DNA from: DATBMY01 sp036554605 | GTDB taxonomy: Bacteria > Acidobacteriota > Blastocatellia > UBA7656 | Direction of reading: 5' to 3' | Length of the DNA: 7,342 nt | Assembly (NCBI GenBank): GCA_036554605.1 | Contig: DATBMY010000196.1 | Coordinates: 1 to 7,342 of the forward strand | Shown: positions 1 through 5,516 of the stretch, piece by piece | Layout of the letters: each line of letters opens with the position of its first letter | How positions within the stretch are numbered: position 1 is the stretch's first letter | Notes under the pieces: model-generated | What the model was told of the DNA's origin: nothing | The model's database searches: none | What the model saw: only the letters and a program-made list of their open reading frames with translations | Translations under genes and position numbers: made by a program

Positions 1-27
1 ATTTCAGATGCTGCTTAACAGACAATC

Positions 28-62
28 CCTGACCTCTGGCCCCCGACCCCCGACCCCTGATC
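28..62. repeat. Five tandem 7-bp repeats, consensus CCYGACC (GGTCRGG on the other strand)
   Basis: Read in steps of seven from base 28, the sequence is CCTGACC, TCTGGCC, CCCGACC, CCCGACC, CCTGATC. The array lies immediately beyond the 3' end of the minus-strand gene, and its last unit overlaps that gene's stop codon (61-63). Two related units (GGTCAGG, GGGTAGG) occur at 6994-7007, after rimP. It looks like a short, imperfect intergenic tandem repeat of a dispersed family. No function is evident, and no T-run or stable hairpin marks it as a terminator. Confidence 0.7.
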
Positions 63-1428
63 ACATTGCGACCGAAGGTCCGGGGTGATCCGAGCCAAGT
101 TTGACCGGGTCGCCTTCGGCCAGGGTATTGACAAGCTCGTCGTAAAAGTAATCAAACCGGGCCGCGACGGCCGGGGTGACTCGTTTCTCATACATCTGGC
201 GGCTGCGATCTATGTCTTCCTTCAGCCGGTCGTAAAGGTCATTATTTCGGCGGCCCTCGGCTACCTTCTGCTCGTTGTAGAGTTTTATCTCGCTCACAAG
301 CAGCCGGGCGAAACGGCGCGCGGCGTTATGCGCCTGCTCATCCGGGCTGAGAGAACCGCTTGTGGAAGCATTCGGCGCGGCCGACTGATGGGCAAAGCCT
401 TGGGCTTCCGCCGGCATGCTCGCGGGCGGGTCGGCGGCCTGCTGCGGAGCCTGCGACTCGCCGCTAAAAGAAGGCACGAAGTATGTGGGCGACGATGCGG
501 CCTGCTGGTGAGATTCCATCGCGGGCGCGACTTGCTGCTGTTCGGCGGAAGCCGGCTCGGGCGCGGCTTCCGGCGCCGGCGTTTGAAGAAAACCGCTTGT
601 GCGCGCGCTCTCGTCGCCCGAGTCGGCGGAAGCCGCCGGCGCGCTTTGCGACGCCGCGGGCGTTACGGGGCGGGCTGCCGTATGCGCCGATTCGGCCATC
701 CTCGCGCGGAGCGAGACAAGCTCGACCACCATCCCCGTGGTGTGAACTAGCAGCTCGATTGCTTCTACGTTGGTCGCCTTCTCGCCACGGTCCGAGGAGT
801 CGGCGTATATGACCGCGGCCGTCTTGCCGCGCACCTTCAATGGCACGGCCAGCACGCGATGCGGGCGAGTATTGCCGAGGCGGTCGAAAATCAGGTTATT
901 CTCACCTTGCTCTTCGGGCGAGCCGTAATAGGTCTGCTGAGAGTTGAGCGCGACTCTCAGCGCCGTGTCGGATTGCAAAGAAACCGCCAGCCCCCTTATC
1001 GATCCGCTAACATTCTCTTCCAGCCCGCGGGCGGCCCAGGCGAGCGCGTTCGTTCCCTTTACCACAAAGAGCACGACCCTGGGCGCGAAGTTCGCGGCGC
1101 GGGCAACGAGGGCGCTCAGCACCTCGGCCTGCGTCTTCTGCTCGTCGAGCTCGGCGACCGAATCCCTCAGCAGCGCAATGTCCGCGCCGAGTCGTATGCT
1201 TTCGGCCGTGGCATTATCTACCTGCGCGGCGACTTCAGCCGCGATCTGGCCGAGCAGCTGGTCGGATTCAGGTATCTGGCCGGCCAGGTCCGTGCGCTCA
1301 AGCAGCCGGGTGAATGAGTCGTTGACCTCATGCTGGAGACGACTTATGTCCTGTTCCAGCAAGCTGACACGCGACCGCACCAGTTCCTCTATTTTCTGGT
1401 GCAGCCGAACTTCACGCTCCTTCTCCAC
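61..1428 (-). CDS. Coiled-coil / GAF-like domain protein with conserved helical C-terminus (function unknown)
   Basis: This encodes 455 residues with no signal peptide or membrane segment, so it is probably cytoplasmic. Residues 1-100 are charged, heptad-like helices (coiled coil). Residues about 101-245 resemble a GAF-type sensory fold: a helix, then the strand-like FAPRVVLFVVKG, and later VLAVPLKVRGKTAAVIYADS, the typical GAF ending. Residues about 250-365 form an Ala/Pro/Ser/Gln-rich flexible linker. Residues about 366-445 form a charged helical module (RRFARLLVSEIKLYNEQKV and following) of a kind I associate, from memory, with acidobacterial and deltaproteobacterial regulatory proteins. 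The start is GTG at 1428, supported by GGAGG at 1440-1436 with 7-nt spacing. The gene has its own strong promoter and is transcribed divergently from lexA. The ligand, partners and pathway cannot be read from the sequence. The GAF call is by pattern, not by a profile search. Confidence 0.85.
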   Translation of the reverse strand: MEKEREVRLHQKIEELVRSRVSLLEQDISRLQHEVNDSFTRLLERTDLAGQIPESDQLLGQIAAEVAAQVDNATAESIRLGADIALLRDSVAELDEQKTQAEVLSALVARAANFAPRVVLFVVKGTNALAWAARGLEENVSGSIRGLAVSLQSDTALRVALNSQQTYYGSPEEQGENNLIFDRLGNTRPHRVLAVPLKVRGKTAAVIYADSSDRGEKATNVEAIELLVHTTGMVVELVSLRARMAESAHTAARPVTPAASQSAPAASADSGDESARTSGFLQTPAPEAAPEPASAEQQQVAPAMESHQQAASSPTYFVPSFSGESQAPQQAADPPASMPAEAQGFAHQSAAPNASTSGSLSPDEQAHNAARRFARLLVSEIKLYNEQKVAEGRRNNDLYDRLKEDIDRSRQMYEKRVTPAVAARFDYFYDELVNTLAEGDPVKLGSDHPGPSVAM

Positions 1429-1494
1429 TTGCTTTCCTCCACTTTAATGAAGATCCGTCACGCGGGGACTGTCAGGGGTTCCTTCGCGCAAGCG

Positions 1495-1523
1495 ATTATC
1501 CCGCAGCATATAGCTATTGTCAA
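1495..1523 (-). promoter_or_regulatory. Sigma-70-type promoter for the GAF-like gene
   Basis: On the minus strand, TTGACA (1523-1518) is followed by exactly 17 nt and then GATAAT (1500-1495). That is a perfect -35 and a 5/6 match to the -10. Transcription would start near 1488, giving a leader of about 60 nt before the GTG at 1428. This is the best consensus promoter in the window. Confidence 0.8.
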
Positions 1524-1625
1524 TAATCTAACTATTGCTCGCGTTTTACTTTCAATGATTTAGCCCGGGGCGGTTTGCGAGCGCCCAGGCATGACCGCAA
1601 GCCCTCACAAAGGCTTTAGGATTTA

Positions 1626-1654
1626 ACCGGTTTCTATAAAGGGCGGAAACCGGT
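1626..1654. repeat. Perfect 9-bp inverted repeat (ACCGGTTTC / GAAACCGGT)
   Basis: ACCGGTTTC (1626-1634) and GAAACCGGT (1646-1654) are exact inverted copies separated by 11 nt. There is no T-run on either strand, so it is not a standard intrinsic terminator. It lies between two divergent promoters and could be a regulator binding site or a structured spacer. Each arm also contains the self-palindrome ACCGGT. Confidence 0.6.
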
Positions 1655-1718
1655 AGAAAAGAGATGCTGATGATTACGGGCAGCGGATGAATCTTAAGAG
1701 GCTACGGAGAATCTCCTC

Positions 1719-1753
1719 TTGACAATTTTCGATTATTTTCGATCATGTATAAT
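1719..1753 (+). promoter_or_regulatory. lexA promoter region
   Basis: A perfect TATAAT lies at 1748-1753, with transcription expected near 1760 and a short leader of about 18 nt. A perfect TTGACA lies at 1719-1724 but is 23 nt from that TATAAT, too far for a standard pairing. It could instead serve GATCAT at 1741-1746 (16-nt spacer). Either TATAAT works with a poor -35, or two overlapping promoters exist. Assignment of the exact elements is tentative. Confidence 0.6.
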
Positions 1754-1762
1754 AGATTTTCG
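1725..1762 (+). promoter_or_regulatory. Three ATTTTCG direct repeats over the lexA promoter (candidate LexA operator)
   Basis: ATTTTCG occurs at 1725-1731, 1735-1741 and 1756-1762. Start-to-start distances are 10 and 21 bp, about one and two helical turns, so all copies face the same side of the DNA. The first two extend to TTTTCGAT-TA-TTTTCGAT. They bracket the -10 element, as expected for an autorepressor site. This is not the E. coli (CTGT-N8-ACAG) or Gram-positive (GAAC-N4-GTTC) LexA box. Its direct-repeat layout is more like the alphaproteobacterial GTTC-N7-GTTC. LexA binding is inferred. Confidence 0.45.
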
Positions 1763-1765
1763 TAT

Positions 1766-1770
1766 AGGAG
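1766..1770 (+). promoter_or_regulatory. Ribosome binding site that fixes the lexA start
   Basis: AGGAG sits 7 nt before the ATG at 1778. An in-frame upstream ATG at 1745 overlaps the -10 box and has no ribosome site, so 1778 is chosen. Confidence 0.8.
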
Positions 1771-1777
1771 CGAAGTT

Positions 1778-2389
1778 ATGGCAATTTCACCGCGCCAGCG
1801 CGAAGTCTTTGACTACCTGAGCCGCTTTGTCGGCAAGTATAGTCAGGCGCCGACAATAGCCGAGATTCAGGCTCACTTCGGGTTGAACTCTCCTTCCACC
1901 GTCCACAGCCTGCTTTCGGCCTTAGAGCGCGAGGGTTTGATTCGCCGCACTCCAAACGTAAGTCGCGGCATCGAAATCACCGGCTCCGATACGTCGAGCA
2001 ATGAATGCGAAATACCCCTGCTCGGCATTATAGCTGCCGGGCATCCGATAGAAGCCATCCTGAGCCAGGAATCCATATGCATCCCGCGCGACATGCTCGG
2101 TAAAGGCAGAACCTTCGCCCTGCGCGTCAGAGGCGACTCGATGGTCGGCGAAGGGATACTCGATGGCGATTCAGTAATTGTCGAATCGCGTCAGATGGCT
2201 CAAAACGGGCAGACCGTCGTGGCTCTTGTTGACGGCAGCGATGCCACCGTGAAGCAGTTTTATAAGGAACGCGGGCGAGTGCGACTTGAAGCTGCAAACC
2301 CCCGCTACAAACCCATTATCATCAAGCCGCCCGATCGAGTCGACATTCAGGGTATAGTCATCGGCGTTCTACGCAGGTACAAGAGCTGA
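1778..2389 (+). CDS. lexA: LexA repressor, SOS-response master regulator (self-cleaving, S24 family)
   Basis: This encodes 203 residues, the usual length for LexA. Residues 1-70 are the winged helix-turn-helix DNA-binding domain (MAISPRQREVFDYLSRF; recognition-helix region around NSPSTVHSLLSAL; wing near RRTPNVSRGIEI). The C-terminal latent peptidase is complete: scissile Ala87-Gly88 in IIAAGHPIEA, catalytic Ser121 in RGDSM, and catalytic Lys159 in ATVKQF. It should repress SOS genes until RecA filaments on single-stranded DNA trigger cleavage at Ala-Gly. It heads a closely spaced run with a RecA-like protein, a small protein and a family B polymerase, implying that these are under direct LexA control. 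Its own promoter carries three direct repeats, suggesting autoregulation. Nothing is missing or truncated. Confidence 0.96.
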   Translation: MAISPRQREVFDYLSRFVGKYSQAPTIAEIQAHFGLNSPSTVHSLLSALEREGLIRRTPNVSRGIEITGSDTSSNECEIPLLGIIAAGHPIEAILSQESICIPRDMLGKGRTFALRVRGDSMVGEGILDGDSVIVESRQMAQNGQTVVALVDGSDATVKQFYKERGRVRLEAANPRYKPIIIKPPDRVDIQGIVIGVLRRYKS

Positions 2390-2404
2390 TATGAGACCAA
2401 GCTG

Positions 2405-3025
2405 ATGTTTTCAAGAACATTGCCAATCACTATGGCCCGATCAGTCGCATTCGCGTCGCTCGCTCCGGCGCGCAGAGTGATGCTGTGCGGCGAAGGCGCT
2501 CACGGCCTTGCCACCTATATCACCGCCCGCGCCGCCTGTGACAGACAGAGAGTCAGGTTCGTTTGTGGCGACAACCGGTTCGACCCTTACGCCATAACTC
2601 GCTTCGCTAAGGCGAGAGGGGCAAGGCCGGAAGCCGCGTTGAGCTCCATATTGATCGCCCGCGCTTTTACAGCCTATCAACTCTCGGAGCTTGTAAACCG
2701 GCTCGACCCTTCGACGAGCGACGTGGTGGTGATTTCGGGGCCCTGCTATACATTTTTCGACGAAGACGTGCCCTTTATAGATGCCGCGCGCCTCTTTTAT
2801 CGAACCCTCTGGCGAATAGTCGAGCTTGCCAGTAAAGGAATGACCCTGTTGCTTGTCCAGAGTCAAATACTTCTCGACACGCGCCGCGCTTACTTTCTGA
2901 CCGATCTATGCCGCGCCTGCGACGTGGTGTTGCGCCTGGATGGCGAGCATACGTTCGCGCTTGAGAACCGTCATCGCGTGGCGCTTCCGTATCTGTCGGC
3001 GTTAGATCGAATCATAGGTGAATGA
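2405..3025 (+). CDS. RecA/RadA-like protein with degenerate ATP-binding motifs (ImuA-like accessory factor)
   Basis: This encodes 206 residues that follow the RadA/Rad51 core. The Walker A position reads GEGAHGLAT (29-37), where alignment to GEFGSGKTQ replaces the Lys-Thr pair with Leu35-Ala36. Next comes FDPYAITRFAKARGARPEAA (59-78) with ILIARAF (82-88), closely resembling the Rad51/RadA segment after the first strand. The Walker B strand is DVVVISG (106-112), with Ser111 where the Asp is expected. LLLVQSQ (148-154) matches the conserved strand ending in Gln. ATP hydrolysis is therefore unlikely, and a structural or adaptor role for the polymerase is inferred, by analogy with ImuA. The gene starts 15 nt after lexA in the same frame, with only a weak ribosome site; its ATG overlaps the stop of a 4-codon mini-ORF (TGATG). 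The alternative start at 2432 is no better supported. Confidence 0.8.
   Translation: MFSRTLPITMARSVAFASLAPARRVMLCGEGAHGLATYITARAACDRQRVRFVCGDNRFDPYAITRFAKARGARPEAALSSILIARAFTAYQLSELVNRLDPSTSDVVVISGPCYTFFDEDVPFIDAARLFYRTLWRIVELASKGMTLLLVQSQILLDTRRAYFLTDLCRACDVVLRLDGEHTFALENRHRVALPYLSALDRIIGE
3016..3020 (+). promoter_or_regulatory. Ribosome binding site favouring the 3028 start
   Basis: AGGTG lies 7 nt before the ATG at 3028 but only 1 nt before the ATG at 3022. The spacing supports 3028, which gives an N-terminus beginning MGRT. Confidence 0.6.
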
Positions 3026-3027
3026 GC

Positions 3028-3324
3028 ATGGGCCGAACCGTCTTGCCATTCAGTCAGGTGCTCGTTAAACAGCAGGAGCAGCTCGGCAAGTTCCGTCGCG
3101 CGCTTCGGGCTGAAGACCAGCAGGCGTTCGACGCGCTTTTCGAGCAGGCGCGGCTGCACATACAGGCGGCGGTCTATTATGCCAACCCTGACCCGGCGGA
3201 AGCTTTCTTCATCTCGGTGATGATCGAGCAGTGGAAGATGGTCGATAAGCTCGAAGCGAGGCTCGACGAGATGGAAGCCGAATTGAAATCGCTGAAGGCA
3301 CGAAATGGGGAATCGGCGGCTTGA
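3028..3324 (+). CDS. Small helical protein of the polymerase cassette (MGRT N-terminus, unknown function)
   Basis: This encodes 98 residues from the ATG at 3028; a start at 3022, overlapping the previous stop as ATGA, would add two residues. The sequence is almost entirely helical: MGRTVLPFSQVL at the N-terminus, a charged middle (KFRRALRAEDQQAFDALFEQAR, 21-42), the segment AAVYYANPDPAEAFFISVMIEQ (48-69), and a C-terminal coiled coil (KLEARLDEMEAELKSLKAR). It has no enzyme motif, signal peptide or metal site. From memory it resembles small archaeal, especially haloarchaeal, proteins beginning MGRT, which I cannot verify here. Its 3' end overlaps the polymerase gene by 20 nt, so translation is probably coupled. 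A role as a polymerase subunit or a bridge to the RecA-like protein is inferred from position only. Confidence 0.8.
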   Translation: MGRTVLPFSQVLVKQQEQLGKFRRALRAEDQQAFDALFEQARLHIQAAVYYANPDPAEAFFISVMIEQWKMVDKLEARLDEMEAELKSLKARNGESAA

Positions 3325-5509
3325 AGGATGGTTGTTCGACATAGACGAGCTTGGGCCGCAAGTGGCGCTGTGGGTCTATACGGATAGAGGTCGCCTGGTA
3401 AGGATAACCCGGGAGTTTCACCCGCCGGTCTATGTTCAAGGCGAGCGCCCGCGCTTGAGAAGGCTCGCATACGAGCTTGACCGTCGCGGCATCGCGTCGA
3501 GCGTCCGGTGGACCGAGCGCCTGGAGTTTTGGAGCGGCAAGAGCATAGAGGTGCTTGAGGCTCGCGTGGCCGATTCATCCATGCTGGCGAAGCTGCGCAG
3601 AATCGCGGCAGCGCGCGACCGTGAATTCACCTTCTACAACTGCGACATACCAACCGCGCAATACTACCTCTACCTGAAAGATTTATTTCCCCTGTGCCGC
3701 GTCAGCGGTGAATTTGGCAAAGCGGGTAATCTGCTGGAGCTTGCCGCGACCGATTCGCCGGGAGAGACGGACTATAAACTGCCCGGGATGCGGACGGTCA
3801 CGATGCGCGGCAAGCGCATGCGCCCACTCAACCCGGAGAGCCGCATAATACTGGAATGCGGCGAGGATAGTGTAACGCTCAGGCTCGAAGACGGGGCGCG
3901 GGCCGTTAAAGGTTTCAACACGTTTATCGAGCGCCATGACCCCGACGTGATTCTCAGCCATCGCGGCGACGCGCTGCTTATGCCGGCCCTGCTGAAAATC
4001 GCCAGGCGAGAGAGGATCGATTTGCTGCTCGACCGCGACCGCGTAGTCACAAAGCGAAAGATCGTAACCGAAGGCCGGACCTATTTCAGTTACGGGCGAA
4101 TAATATACAAGGGCCCGTCTTATCCTCTGTTTGGCCGCTGGCATATAGACGCCAGAAACTCGTTCATCCACCGCGAGACCGATCTGGACGGGCTTATAGA
4201 GCTTGCGAGGCTCGCGAAAATTCCCGTGCAGCGCATGGCTCGCACCTCTCCCGGCTCCGCCATGTCTTCGATGCAAATGGACCGGGCGATAAAAGAAGGT
4301 ATTCTTATTCCGCTGACCAAGAGCGAGCCTGAAGCATACAAGACGGCGCTTGAGCTGTTGAGGATAGATAAAGGCGGCTTGACGTTTCAGCCGCCGGTCG
4401 GGGCGTTCGAGCAGGTGGCGGAGATAGATTTCGCTTCGATGTATCCGACCATCATGGCGCGCTTCAACATATCCCCGGAAACGGTCCTCTGCCGGTGCTG
4501 CTCAAACTCGGATGTGCCCGAAGCAAATTACAATGTGTGCCGGCGGCGGCGCGGGCTGATACCGATGACGCTCGGGCCTCTGCTTCAGCGAAGGAAAGAG
4601 TACAAGAAGATGATGCGCGAGAGCAGCGATGAAAAAGAACGCGACAGGCTCGACTGCCGCCAGACGGCCATCAAGTGGGTGCTGGTTTCGGGGTTCGGCT
4701 ATCTCGGCTATAAGAACGCCCGGTTCGGTCGCATAGAAGCGCACGAAGCGACTACCGCTTACGGGCGCGAAAAGTTACTGCGGGCGAAAGAGATCGCGGA
4801 AGCGGCCGGGTACGGGGTGCTTCACGCGCTCACCGACAGCCTCTGGATCAAACGCGAGGGCATGACGGAAAGCGACGTGCTTGCGCTGTGCGATGAAATC
4901 ACGCGGGCTACGGGGATCGATATGAGCCTTGAGGGAATATACAACTGGATAATCTTTCTGCCGTCAAAGCAAAACAGAGAGCGCCCGGTGGCCTGTCGCT
5001 ACTACGGCGTACTGAGCGATGGGAGGCTAAAGCTGCGAGGGCTGGCCTGCCGGCGGTCGGACACGCCGCAATTCATAAAAGATGTTCAGCGTGAAATGCT
5101 CATCATCGTAGCCAGGGCGAAGACGCTCGGGGATCGCGCATCTCTGATAAAAGATGCAGAGGCTATATTAGGGCGACGAATCAGCGAGCTTGAGCAGGGG
5201 AAGGTTGACTATAAAAAGCTGCTGGTAAAACAGACTCTGACCAAAGAAGTTGATAAGTACACCGTTGAGACTCGAACGGCATTAGCCGCGCGGCAGCTCG
5301 CCCGCGCGAAGATCGACGTGCATCCGGGCGAAAGCATCAGTTTTTTAATAACTGGCGCGCGGGCAAAAGATAAATCTAGCCGGGTGAAGGCCGAAGAGAC
5401 GGCGGATGAATCAACGTATGATTCCGGTGAGTATATAAGGCTATTGAAAAAGGCGGCGGATGAAGTCACTTATCGCTTAATCGATCCTGAACCAAAAGCT
5501 CATAATTAG
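3305..5509 (+). CDS. Family B DNA polymerase, PolB2-like, with atypical catalytic motifs
   Basis: This encodes 734 residues, near E. coli Pol II size. Residues 1-160 form a PolB N-terminal domain (CDIPTAQYYLYLKDLFPL, 113-130). The exonuclease region (about 160-300) has lost its acidic motifs: TVTMRGKR stands where the DIE of exo I belongs, and SHRGDALLMP where NGxxFD of exo II belongs. The palm keeps motif A (DFASMYPTI, Asp375). Motif B is KWVLVSGFG (Lys457), with Val-Ser for the usual Asn-Ser and Phe for Tyr. Motif C reads ALTDS (508-512): the first Asp of DTDS is Leu509, while the metal-binding Asp511 remains. The RxxRGL segment (574-580) and the thumb (LLVKQTLTKEVDKY, 639-652) are recognisable. 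A Cys cluster, CRCC (396-399) plus Cys412, may bind zinc. The ATG at 3305 has GAAGG 6 nt upstream. It is probably a DNA-damage-tolerance polymerase without proofreading. Activity is plausible, since both metal-binding Asp residues survive, but unproven. Confidence 0.9.
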   Translation: MGNRRLEGWLFDIDELGPQVALWVYTDRGRLVRITREFHPPVYVQGERPRLRRLAYELDRRGIASSVRWTERLEFWSGKSIEVLEARVADSSMLAKLRRIAAARDREFTFYNCDIPTAQYYLYLKDLFPLCRVSGEFGKAGNLLELAATDSPGETDYKLPGMRTVTMRGKRMRPLNPESRIILECGEDSVTLRLEDGARAVKGFNTFIERHDPDVILSHRGDALLMPALLKIARRERIDLLLDRDRVVTKRKIVTEGRTYFSYGRIIYKGPSYPLFGRWHIDARNSFIHRETDLDGLIELARLAKIPVQRMARTSPGSAMSSMQMDRAIKEGILIPLTKSEPEAYKTALELLRIDKGGLTFQPPVGAFEQVAEIDFASMYPTIMARFNISPETVLCRCCSNSDVPEANYNVCRRRRGLIPMTLGPLLQRRKEYKKMMRESSDEKERDRLDCRQTAIKWVLVSGFGYLGYKNARFGRIEAHEATTAYGREKLLRAKEIAEAAGYGVLHALTDSLWIKREGMTESDVLALCDEITRATGIDMSLEGIYNWIIFLPSKQNRERPVACRYYGVLSDGRLKLRGLACRRSDTPQFIKDVQREMLIIVARAKTLGDRASLIKDAEAILGRRISELEQGKVDYKKLLVKQTLTKEVDKYTVETRTALAARQLARAKIDVHPGESISFLITGARAKDKSSRVKAEETADESTYDSGEYIRLLKKAADEVTYRLIDPEPKAHN

Positions 5510-5516
5510 CGACGAC

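Larger units (their letters stand above)
1429..1777. other. Divergent intergenic region between the GAF-like gene and lexA
   Basis: This stretch of about 350 bases has no credible gene. It contains the minus-strand promoter (1495-1523), a short GGGCG/CGCCC inverted repeat (1568-1586), an AAGCC/GGCTT inverted repeat (1599-1616), a 9-bp hairpin (1626-1654), the inverted repeat AAGAGG/CCTCTT (1696-1720) enclosing the 11-bp palindrome GGAGAATCTCC (1706-1716), and the lexA promoter with direct repeats (1719-1762). A short partial copy of the heptamer family (GTCAGGG) lies at 1472-1478. The stretch 1525-1625 otherwise shows nothing I can name. Confidence 0.7.

Noticed and set aside
85..1317. Several plus-strand open frames opposite the GAF-like gene
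   Set aside because: They encode Arg/Ala-rich, non-protein-like sequence, lack ribosome sites and are explained by GC-rich antisense of a well-supported gene.
1626..1654. Hairpin as an intrinsic terminator
   Set aside because: No T-run follows it on either strand.
1719..1753. Pairing TTGACA (1719) directly with TATAAT (1748)
   Set aside because: The spacer is 23 nt, outside the 16-18 nt range, so I do not call it one consensus promoter.
1745..1777. Upstream ATG extending LexA by 11 residues
   Set aside because: It overlaps the TATAAT box, has no ribosome site, and would place the start upstream of the likely transcript start; 1778 has AGGAG at ideal spacing.
2387..2407. LexA-RecA-like fusion by readthrough of the TGA at 2387
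   Set aside because: The two frames are the same and only five codons apart, but LexA ends at its normal C-terminus and no recoding signal is visible.
3683..4276. Long minus-strand frame inside the polymerase gene
   Set aside because: It is antisense to conserved polymerase sequence with no ribosome site or recognisable domain.
2405..5509. Annotation as a classical imuA-imuB-dnaE2 cassette
   Set aside because: There is no Y-family (ImuB) or C-family (DnaE2) protein; the polymerase is clearly family B, so only the logic is analogous.
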